From Cruoricaptor ignavus (GTDB taxonomy: Bacteria; Bacteroidota; Bacteroidia; Flavobacteriales; Weeksellaceae), in NCBI RefSeq assembly GCF_900141665.1, contig NZ_FQYI01000009.1, positions 18,660 to 82,659 on the forward strand: a DNA stretch of 64,000 nucleotides. The letters run 5' to 3'. Position 1 is the first letter of the stretch. Every line of letters begins with the position of its first letter. The notes below the pieces were generated by a model that was not told the DNA's origin, did no database searches, and worked only from the letters and a program-made list of their open reading frames with translations. The translations under genes were made by a program, and so were the position numbers. Below, one piece after another: positions 58,043-64,000 of the stretch.

Positions 58043-58140
58043 TACCGGCAATTTTTCGCGGAAAAACCGCTGTGCTAAAGTTAGAAGTAAAATCTGTGCC
58101 GCATTTCGATTTTGGATTGCTATCTTTACAAAAAATTGCG

Positions 58141-58377
58141 ATGGAAGATTTGCTGACATTACGAAAGAGAATTGTCGAGAAAATTTCTCGAACATCCGAT
58201 GTTGAGAAATTAAAAAAGATGGATGACTTGTTGGAATCAGAATTAGAAAATTCGCAACAGATTAAACTTGATGATGCACAAATCTCATTACTAAAACTTG
58301 CTGAAGAAGATTTTAAAAATGAGAGATTTTCAACAGACGACGAAGTAAGGAAAATGGCTGAAGAATGGCTGAAATAG
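58141..58377 (+). CDS. Antitoxin of a RelE/ParE-type module
   Basis: This 78-residue charged protein begins MEDLLTLRKRIVEKISRTSD and ends in a helical acidic tail (KLAEEDFKNERFSTDDEVRK). It precedes a RelE/ParE-fold toxin gene and overlaps it by 13 bases. No ribbon-helix-helix is certain, so assignment is by position. The start ATG is preferred over an in-frame Met further upstream that lies opposite the macroglobulin gene's leader. A promoter element TATCTTTA lies about 20 bases upstream. Confidence 0.8.
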   Translation: MEDLLTLRKRIVEKISRTSDVEKLKKMDDLLESELENSQQIKLDDAQISLLKLAEEDFKNERFSTDDEVRKMAEEWLK

Positions 58378-58664
58378 AAATTTTCTGGTCGGAAATTGCA
58401 ATTAATCAGCGAAAAGACATTGTTAAATATTGGAATAAACGAAATGGAAATTCTAACTATTCAAATAGACTTAACAGACTGATTAACAAAAAGTTAAATA
58501 CAGTAAAACTTCATCCAAAAATCGGAACTTTGATAGAAAATTTCGATGCAAGAATGCTGCATATTGAAAACTTCGGTTTAGTTTATCAATTGAAAACAAA
58601 TCAGGTAAGAATTCTCGCATTTTGGGATCAAAGACAGGATCCCGAAAAACTGCTTGAATGCTGA
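58365..58664 (+). CDS. RelE/ParE-family toxin
   Basis: This 99-residue basic protein has the RelE/ParE pattern: EIFWSEIAINQRKDIVKYWN, LNTVKLHPKIGTLIENF, LVYQLKTNQVRILAFWDQRQDPEKL. The last part is typical of ParE-like toxins that act on gyrase or, for RelE, on ribosome-bound mRNA; which target applies is not clear. It overlaps the antitoxin gene and ends eight bases before recF. Confidence 0.88.
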   Translation: MAEIEIFWSEIAINQRKDIVKYWNKRNGNSNYSNRLNRLINKKLNTVKLHPKIGTLIENFDARMLHIENFGLVYQLKTNQVRILAFWDQRQDPEKLLEC

Positions 58665-58671
58665 AAATCTA

Positions 58672-59775
58672 ATGATCATCCGCAAACTTTCTTTAATTAA
58701 TTTCAAAAATCATTCGGAAAAATCGTTTGAGTTTTCACCGCAGATTAATTGTTTCGTGGGAAACAACGGCGCCGGAAAAACGAACATTCTGGATGCGCTG
58801 CATTATGTTTCGATGGGAAAAAGCTTTCTCAATAATTCTGATTTACATAATATTCAAGAAAAAACGGATTTTTTTACGATTGATGCAATGGTGTTTGATG
58901 ATGAAAAAGACAACATTATCAAAATTCAGCAGCCAAATTCTTCACGGAAAACCATCAAAAAAAACGACAAAGTCTACGACAGAATTGCCGATCACATTGG
59001 ATTTTTGCCCAGCGTTCTCATCTCACCCTATGATTCCAACCTGATTTCCGATTCCGGTGAAAGCAGAAGAAAATTTTTGGATGCAGTTATTTCTCAAACC
59101 GACAGAAATTATCTCCACCATCTAATCCAGTATCAAAGAACGCTACAGCAGAGAAATGCCCTGCTAAAGTCTTTTGCGAAAAATCGTTTTTTTGATGCGG
59201 ATTCTTTAGAAATCTACAATGAACCTTTAATGAATCACGGTGCTGAAATTTTTACCAAAAGAAAAATTTTCATCGAAAATCTTCTGCCGATTATTCAGAA
59301 TTATTACGACATCATTTCGGGCGGAAAGGAAAGAATATCAATCACTTACAGTTCGGATTTAACGGAGAATAACGGCGATGCGAAAGAATTTTTCCAGCAA
59401 TTAATAAATGAAAATCTTGAGAAAGACCGGATTTTGACGCACACTTCAAAAGGCATCCACAAAGATGATTTGCTTTTCGAAATGAATGGGCAATTAATCA
59501 AGAAAATCGGTTCGCAGGGACAGCAAAAATCCTTCCTGATTGCGCTGAAATTAGCCCAGATGAACTCGATAAAATCGCTCACTGGAAAAACGCCGATACT
59601 TCTGCTCGACGATATTTTCGACAAGTTGGACGACGGAAGAGTTTCACAGTTAATCGAGCTGGTAAACCAGGAAAATTTCGGCCAGATTTTCATCACCGAT
59701 ACGCACAGAGAGCGCACAGAAAAGATGGTCAGGAAAATAAGTGATCAATCTGTCATTTTCGAAATCGGTAGTTAA
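58672..59775 (+). CDS. recF: DNA replication/repair protein RecF
   Basis: RecF is an SMC-like ATPase that helps load RecA at gaps. The Walker A motif is VGNNGAGKTN after IRKLSLINFKNHSEKSFEF. The signature region is GSQGQQKSFLIALKLAQ, and Walker B is PILLLDDIFDKLDDGR. Length is 367 residues from the ATG at 58672; a TTG 18 bases earlier lies inside the toxin gene. Gap to the toxin stop is seven bases, so recF seems to use the toxin operon's promoter. DUF721 follows after 12 bases. Confidence 0.96.
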   Translation: MIIRKLSLINFKNHSEKSFEFSPQINCFVGNNGAGKTNILDALHYVSMGKSFLNNSDLHNIQEKTDFFTIDAMVFDDEKDNIIKIQQPNSSRKTIKKNDKVYDRIADHIGFLPSVLISPYDSNLISDSGESRRKFLDAVISQTDRNYLHHLIQYQRTLQQRNALLKSFAKNRFFDADSLEIYNEPLMNHGAEIFTKRKIFIENLLPIIQNYYDIISGGKERISITYSSDLTENNGDAKEFFQQLINENLEKDRILTHTSKGIHKDDLLFEMNGQLIKKIGSQGQQKSFLIALKLAQMNSIKSLTGKTPILLLDDIFDKLDDGRVSQLIELVNQENFGQIFITDTHRERTEKMVRKISDQSVIFEIGS

Positions 59776-59787
59776 TTCCAGTTTTTA

Positions 59788-60081
59788 ATGCGAAAAAAGA
59801 AAAGAGAATTCGTAGCGTCTGAGCTGGTGAAAACCTTCGCGCAGAACCACCAGTTTGAAGATAAATTATTTGCATTTGAAATCAAGGATTTTCTTCAAAG
59901 CTTGCCCCGCAGCGGTTTGCAGGGCGAGATTGAAAGGATCAGCATACGGGAAGGTAGCCTTCTGCTGAAGCTAAGATCGCCCCTCTTGCGACACGAGCTT
60001 CGGATGCGAAAATCTCAATACCTGGGAATTCTTCAGGAAAAATATGGCAAAGAAAAAATTGCCGAATTATTAATTTTTTGA
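59788..60081 (+). CDS. DUF721 (DciA-like) protein
   Basis: This 97-residue basic protein contains GLQGEIERISIREGSLLLKL and SPLLRHELRMRKSQYLGIL, typical of DUF721. Members in other bacteria (DciA) load the replicative helicase. In Flavobacteriia it lies directly after recF, as here. Its stop overlaps the convergent Gcr-family gene by 12 bases. Confidence 0.88.
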   Translation: MRKKKREFVASELVKTFAQNHQFEDKLFAFEIKDFLQSLPRSGLQGEIERISIREGSLLLKLRSPLLRHELRMRKSQYLGILQEKYGKEKIAELLIF

Positions 60082-62088
60082 AAATTCATCTGCAGCGGCG
60101 CCGGTTTTATTATCCATTTCGGTCTGGATCGGGAGGAAGAACAGGGCAGGTTTTTTTATGAAGTATTTAAAAATTTCCGAGTTAATTTCGCCAAAATCTG
60201 CCGCATCGATTTTCCTGGAGCGCATCGCCAAAATCATTGACAGGCCAAAACTTACAGCGAAATTTAGAAATCCTATCAGGAATACAGTAAAAATACTGAT
60301 CCAAAGAGTGCTATTTTCCACAATAAAATCATGTCCGTAGAGCCCTAGCGCAAGGTTGCCCGCTGCAAAGGTGATGTGCCTGATATCCAGATCAAGCCCA
60401 AGGAAATGCCCTACCGGCGCCGTGATGCCCATGAAAATACCGAACCAGAAATTAGACATTATCCCAGCCCAGTTTTTTGCGTAATATCTTGAAACCCCTT
60501 CAGCAAAAGGCTTCCCGAACAGGGTGATCAAAATGCGGTTATTGGCAAGCCGCTTCGGCATCTGGTAATACACAGAATTATTGCCAACATTCCCCGCAAT
60601 AATTCCTGAAATAAATAGAAACACCCCGGCGATGCAGGAATGCAGCACCACCTTCGTTTCCCGAGGATTCAGGTCTGCCAGGAGCTTTTCAGCCTTTGGC
60701 GCAGCAAAATTCAGGGTAAAAAGTACATCCAGCCCGTAGATTAGCAGCAGCGCCGCGGGGAATGCCCACAGCACATTGCCCACGAATGCAATGAACTGAC
60801 TTCGCACCAGCCGCGCCACCGTATGCGCAAAACCACGGAAGTTCTTCTCCGTATTGTTGCCCTCGGAAAGCTCCCTAGCCAGGGCGGCGGCCGTCATCGC
60901 CGGCTGCTTGGTCGCAAGCGTAAACCCTAGAAGATTAATCATTATGAAACCCATAGAATAGTTTAGCGAGTACAAAAAGGCGTGGCCAAACTCGCTGGTT
61001 TCCGCGAATCCATAGAGCAGCTTCAGGATACAGAGCGCGCCGACGATAACGCCGCCTCCGCTCGCCTTCCAGAACATTTTCAAATAATCACCGGCAGTGG
61101 CAGTGATGTAATGCGAGCCGGTTTCCGCGGTGTGGTTGGTAATAAGGTGGGAAATGAGGCGGGTGCTGTCGTTGGCCAGCTCCCGAAGGTTGTTCCTGTG
61201 AGATTTGTATTCCATGATGTTCATCACCAGGTCTTGAGATTTTCTTAAGACATCTTCCTCAGAATCTATCACCAGTAAATCCAGACATTCGGAAATGCGC
61301 TTCAGCATCTGGCGGATTTTCAGCAGGGACTGGTTGATTTTCCCGGAAATGCCGTAGACTGAGGCATTCTTGAAAGCATTATCTACAAACTCCTCACACT
61401 GTGTGAGATACACTTTTATCTGCTTCAGGTTCTCATCCTGTGAACTTAATTCTAAACCGGGGTCTTCTTCAAAAATTTTCACCAGTTTTGAAAGCTCGTC
61501 CTGCAGGGCGATGAAGGGATTATCAAAGCTGCGGTACTCCGGTACCATATGGAAAATTTCCTGATCGAGTGCTGAGCCTATCGCCCGCCAGGCAAGTACT
61601 TCCATAGAAAAAAGTATCTGCTGCTTTACTTCGGGGCGGGAAATAATCTTATCAATTTTTAACAGCTTAAAAAAATCATCCGCCTGCTCTCTGGAAATTG
61701 CCCTGAAATAGGCCAGGTCCTGCTTCGGGCGTACAGAAACCGTATCCACCACATGCCACACGGTTTCCTCATCCTCCACCGGCGGGATGAAGGTGTTTAG
61801 CAGGCGTTTTTTGAATTCACTGATAAATGCAGTTTCCGAAAGAATATTCGCCTCCGTAAGCGAGAGTGTGAATGGTTTCCCTCCGAAGATATTATGAAGA
61901 TAGGCAGAAAAATTCTCGGCGATATCTTCATTATCGCGAAGAAAAGAAACCACATCCTGAAAATCCGCACGCTTGACAGCCCTAAGCACCTGCGAAAGCG
62001 GTTCTAAATTCTGGGACTCATTCCCAAAACTGAAGTACCTACGCAAAACTGCGTCAAAATCAGGGCGAAAAATATTCCGGCTGGCCAT
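60070..62088 (-). CDS. Gcr-type multi-pass membrane protein (often annotated site-specific recombinase)
   Basis: This 672-residue protein has a long cytoplasmic N-terminal part (about 330 residues) and then six to seven membrane helices (such as ASGGGVIVGALCILKLLYGF, FVGNVLWAFPAALLLIYGLD, IAGVFLFISGIIAGNVG, LWISIFTVFLIGFLNFAVSF). Its length and layout match the family called site-specific recombinase Gcr, named for a gonococcal gene. No tyrosine- or serine-recombinase motif is seen, and a multi-pass protein is unlikely to recombine DNA. The start at 62088 lies 14 bases after the mtgA stop. A role in envelope stress or lipid transport is a guess. Confidence 0.8.
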   Translation of the reverse strand: MASRNIFRPDFDAVLRRYFSFGNESQNLEPLSQVLRAVKRADFQDVVSFLRDNEDIAENFSAYLHNIFGGKPFTLSLTEANILSETAFISEFKKRLLNTFIPPVEDEETVWHVVDTVSVRPKQDLAYFRAISREQADDFFKLLKIDKIISRPEVKQQILFSMEVLAWRAIGSALDQEIFHMVPEYRSFDNPFIALQDELSKLVKIFEEDPGLELSSQDENLKQIKVYLTQCEEFVDNAFKNASVYGISGKINQSLLKIRQMLKRISECLDLLVIDSEEDVLRKSQDLVMNIMEYKSHRNNLRELANDSTRLISHLITNHTAETGSHYITATAGDYLKMFWKASGGGVIVGALCILKLLYGFAETSEFGHAFLYSLNYSMGFIMINLLGFTLATKQPAMTAAALARELSEGNNTEKNFRGFAHTVARLVRSQFIAFVGNVLWAFPAALLLIYGLDVLFTLNFAAPKAEKLLADLNPRETKVVLHSCIAGVFLFISGIIAGNVGNNSVYYQMPKRLANNRILITLFGKPFAEGVSRYYAKNWAGIMSNFWFGIFMGITAPVGHFLGLDLDIRHITFAAGNLALGLYGHDFIVENSTLWISIFTVFLIGFLNFAVSFGLSMILAMRSRKIDAADFGEINSEIFKYFIKKPALFFLPIQTEMDNKTGAAADEFSKN

Positions 62089-62102
62089 TTGGCAAAGGTA
62101 AA

Positions 62103-62747
62103 TTATTTCAAGCTGACGGTCTGCATCTGCCGCAAGATCCAGCGGTGTTTCCAGGCGAGTTTCCCGTCGGGGTTTTTGGGGTCGTAATTTCTGGGATTCG
62201 GGAGCACCGCGGCTATCCACGCCGCCTCGCTTCTGTCGAGGTCTTTCGAGTTTTTTCCAAAATAATATTTTGCCGCAGCCTCCACGCCGAATACGCCACG
62301 CCCCATTTCAATGCAGTTCAGGTAGCGCTCCAGGATCACCTCCTTGCCCCAGAATTTTTCTATGATAAAGGTGTAAAAAGTTTCCAGCCCCTTCCGGATC
62401 CAGCTTCGCTTCTGCCAAAGAAAGACATTCTTTGCCGTCTGCTGGGAGATCGTGCTGCCGCCGCGTAGGCTCCCGCCTTTTCGGTTGTGCTCTATCGCCG
62501 CCTGAATTTCCCTGCGGTCGAAACCATTATGATGAAAAAAAGACTGGTCTTCGGAAGCCAGCACAGCCTTCTGCACATTGGTTCCCATCTCGGAAAGCGG
62601 GATGTATTCGCGCTGCAGCCTGCCGTACTCCGCAAAAGCGCTGATCTGGGTAATGGTAATGGGCGGGTTGAAGTACCTCCCGAGCACTACCGCCAGAGCA
62701 TTGAGAATGATCAGTAACCAAATTATTCTTCTTATAAACCTGAACAT
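62103..62747 (-). CDS. mtgA: Monofunctional peptidoglycan glycosyltransferase
   Basis: MtgA polymerises lipid II into glycan strands. One N-terminal membrane helix (FRFIRRIIWLLIILNALAVV) precedes the GT51 domain. The catalytic Glu is in ASEDQSFFHHNGFD, followed by GGSTISQQTAKN and KEVILERYLNCIEMG and FGKNSKDLDRSEAAWIAAVL. Length is 214 residues. It is followed after 14 bases by the Gcr-type gene. No transpeptidase domain is present. Confidence 0.96.
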   Translation of the reverse strand: MFRFIRRIIWLLIILNALAVVLGRYFNPPITITQISAFAEYGRLQREYIPLSEMGTNVQKAVLASEDQSFFHHNGFDRREIQAAIEHNRKGGSLRGGSTISQQTAKNVFLWQKRSWIRKGLETFYTFIIEKFWGKEVILERYLNCIEMGRGVFGVEAAAKYYFGKNSKDLDRSEAAWIAAVLPNPRNYDPKNPDGKLAWKHRWILRQMQTVSLK

Positions 62748-62779
62748 AGGTGCAAATATAAAACTCTTGCAGCTTTGGC

Positions 62780-63829
62780 TTAGTCTGAGATTTTCTGCAT
62801 ATACACCAGCGAGTCGTTGGGAAAAAGTTCAGGATGGAAAATCTTCACATAGTCCCGAAGCACCAGATCCGCCCTTACCGCCCCACTCTCGAAATAGTCA
62901 TTCGCCTTAGCTCTTTGCCTCTTCCCTATCGTATATACTCTGCCCCGCTGGAAGACTTCCAGCCGCGCATAGTTGGGATTTGCAGCCAGCAATTCCTTTT
63001 TATTCCTGTGATTCCCAGCATTTACCCATACTTCTGCATTGCTGCCCTCTGAAAACACCTGCTCGAAACTGAGCGGAATGCTGCGGGTCTCGTCATTATT
63101 TTTCAAAAAATAATCAGCATTGGCATCCTTAAAATATTTTGCAGCAAAAGTTTTTCCGCCTGGCATAAACCACTGATTCCCATACATTTCATTGGCGATG
63201 ATCTTCGGTTTATTATTTGCCTTAGAAGCAGCATTTTTATAAATAGCATAGTTTTTTCTCACCTCCGCAAACACAGAATCTGCCAACTTTTCCTGGCTGA
63301 ATAATTTACCAAAAACCTTTAAATACGCGCTTTTTATAAGCGGATCGCTCTCCCGATATTCATCAAGGAAAATTATTCTTATACCGTTTTCTCGAAGGAT
63401 TCGGTAAGAATTCTCAAAAATTTCAATATAATTAGTAATAACCGCGTCCGGCTTCAGCGCAATTATCTTCTCCAGATCATATTTCTGTTCGTTGCCCACC
63501 ACCTGTATTTTTCCCGAATTCAACATTCCGGTAATTTTCTCCGAGTAAATGTATTCTGGACTCGCGATTGCTGTAACTCTGCTTTCGCCGCCAAGCTCGA
63601 CGATATACCCTGTAAGGCTGGAACTGAGGAGCACGATTTTTTTGAGCGGCAGATCGGACTTTTTTATTTCAGTTTTAAATTTTCCAGAATGTATGACGAG
63701 CTTAGTATCCGTTTCAGTAAAATACAGATTTTCAGAAATTTGCAGTGAATAATTATTGGGCTCGGACTGTTTTTTTTTGCAGCCTGATAATAGAATGAGA
63801 ATAAAAAGGAAAAAAAATCTGATTTTCAT
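62780..63829 (-). CDS. Periplasmic metal/B12-binding lipoprotein (BtuF/FecB-like)
   Basis: This 349-residue protein has a lipoprotein signal ending LILLSGC. It has two alpha/beta lobes linked by a long helix (ENSYRILRENGIRIIFLDEY, DSVFAEVRKNYAIYKNAASK), typical of class III substrate-binding proteins for cobalamin, heme or ferric siderophores. The region GYIVELGGESRVTAIASPEYI is typical. Cobalamin would fit the btuB-btuG operon elsewhere in the window, but no permease or ATPase genes adjoin it and no riboswitch precedes it, so the substrate is open. The ATG at 63829 is preferred over an upstream Met, which would overlap the tRNA promoter. Confidence 0.82.
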   Translation of the reverse strand: MKIRFFFLFILILLSGCKKKQSEPNNYSLQISENLYFTETDTKLVIHSGKFKTEIKKSDLPLKKIVLLSSSLTGYIVELGGESRVTAIASPEYIYSEKITGMLNSGKIQVVGNEQKYDLEKIIALKPDAVITNYIEIFENSYRILRENGIRIIFLDEYRESDPLIKSAYLKVFGKLFSQEKLADSVFAEVRKNYAIYKNAASKANNKPKIIANEMYGNQWFMPGGKTFAAKYFKDANADYFLKNNDETRSIPLSFEQVFSEGSNAEVWVNAGNHRNKKELLAANPNYARLEVFQRGRVYTIGKRQRAKANDYFESGAVRADLVLRDYVKIFHPELFPNDSLVYMQKISD

Positions 63830-63861
63830 TTGCCAAAGTAAAGTAAAAAGTGCTATATTTG
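63830..63861 (+). promoter_or_regulatory. tRNA-Arg promoter
   Basis: TTG (63830-63832) then 21 bases then TATATTTG (63854-63861). The transcript should begin about 7 bases further on, just upstream of the tRNA. Confidence 0.7.
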
Positions 63862-63874
63862 CAAACCAAAATTC

Positions 63875-63948
63875 GGGCTCGTGGCGCAACTGAATAGCGC
63901 ATCTGATTACGGCTCAGAAGGTTACAGGTTTGAATCCTGTCGAGCTCA
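63875..63948 (+). tRNA. tRNA-Arg (anticodon ACG)
   Basis: A 74-base cloverleaf. The acceptor arms are GGGCTCG (63875-63881) and CGAGCTC (63941-63947) with one G-T pair. The anticodon stem TCTGA/TCAGA encloses TTACGGC, giving anticodon ACG, which is read as ICG after deamination. The T arm ACAGG/CCTGT encloses TTTGAAT. CCA is not encoded. Confidence 0.95.
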
Positions 63949-63949
63949 C

Positions 63950-63991
63950 AACGGCTAAAGCCTTTCCCACAACGGGTTTTAGCCGTTTTTT
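63950..63991 (+). terminator. Terminator of the tRNA-Arg transcript
   Basis: AACGGCTAAA (63950-63959) pairs with TTTAGCCGTT (63978-63987), then T. Confidence 0.8.
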
Positions 63992-64000
63992 CTTACTTCT

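Overview
The window reads as a chromosome segment of a Flavobacteriia bacterium, most likely of the Chryseobacterium/Weeksellaceae group. The evidence is the core gene set (S46 and M13 peptidases, OmpP1/FadL-type and TonB-dependent outer membrane proteins, DUF5522, DUF4136, DUF937-OmpA, RpoN, an archaeal-type ProS), the near absence of Shine-Dalgarno sequences, and many copies of the Bacteroidetes promoter element TAnnTTTG, several with a TTG 18-22 bases upstream. Nothing identifies the species. About 57 protein genes, one tRNA-Arg, a tracrRNA, a cobalamin riboswitch and a minimal CRISPR array are supported.

Layout. 1-13013: the 3' end of a large-subunit catalase, ligA, two small unknown genes, an Asp/Glu-type dipeptidyl-peptidase (DPP11-like), lipA, cinA, a secreted M13 peptidase, and an overlapping nitronate monooxygenase/ECF sigma pair. 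13093-18464: a compact type II-C CRISPR-Cas locus. cas9, cas1 and cas2 overlap head to tail on the minus strand. A two-repeat, one-spacer array on the plus strand faces cas2 across a bidirectional terminator. A tracrRNA is transcribed divergently from cas9. 18513-25435: hpt, adk, an antitoxin/Doc pair, obgE, a threonylcarbamoyl-AMP synthase, a surface-barrel protein and cca. 25437-29202: a HigBA-like toxin pair, then a cobalamin-riboswitch-controlled btuB-btuG operon. 29312-31054: an AT-rich orphan gene and a DUF2752 protein. 31051-37278: a probable operon asnS-rpoN-PLP desulfhydrase/deaminase-glucosaminidase-hemL. 37346-52195: small envelope and unknown genes, dnaG, clpP, a thioesterase, grpE-dnaJ, DUF937-OmpA, proS, a Tyr/Gly-rich lipoprotein with an OmpP1-like porin, a ZIP transporter, an rRNA methyltransferase and a glycosyltransferase. 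52271-63948: a giant alpha-2-macroglobulin-like lipoprotein-free secreted protein, a RelE/ParE-type toxin pair directly upstream of recF-DUF721, a Gcr-type membrane protein with mtgA, a BtuF/FecB-like lipoprotein and tRNA-Arg(ACG).

The most informative part is the CRISPR locus. Each 46-base repeat contains TATTTTTG, and the intact repeat has a TTG 20 bases upstream. The tracrRNA promoter (TTG-N20-TAAATTTG) has the same architecture. The upstream repeat has decayed only where it would pair with tracrRNA; its promoter half is intact. The locus therefore looks able to make one crRNA from a repeat-borne promoter without a leader promoter. cas9 is visibly more AT-rich than cas1 and cas2, with the change at the one-base cas9/cas1 overlap.

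Other points: a DnaG primase lacking all four zinc ligands, a DnaJ with half of the usual zinc motifs, an alpha-2-macroglobulin whose thioester motif is replaced, and three toxin-antitoxin pairs lodged between housekeeping genes. Start codons were moved at several genes because an apparent upstream TTG start is the last three bases of the promoter TAnnTTTG box. All functional calls come from reading the translated sequence; no database search was possible.
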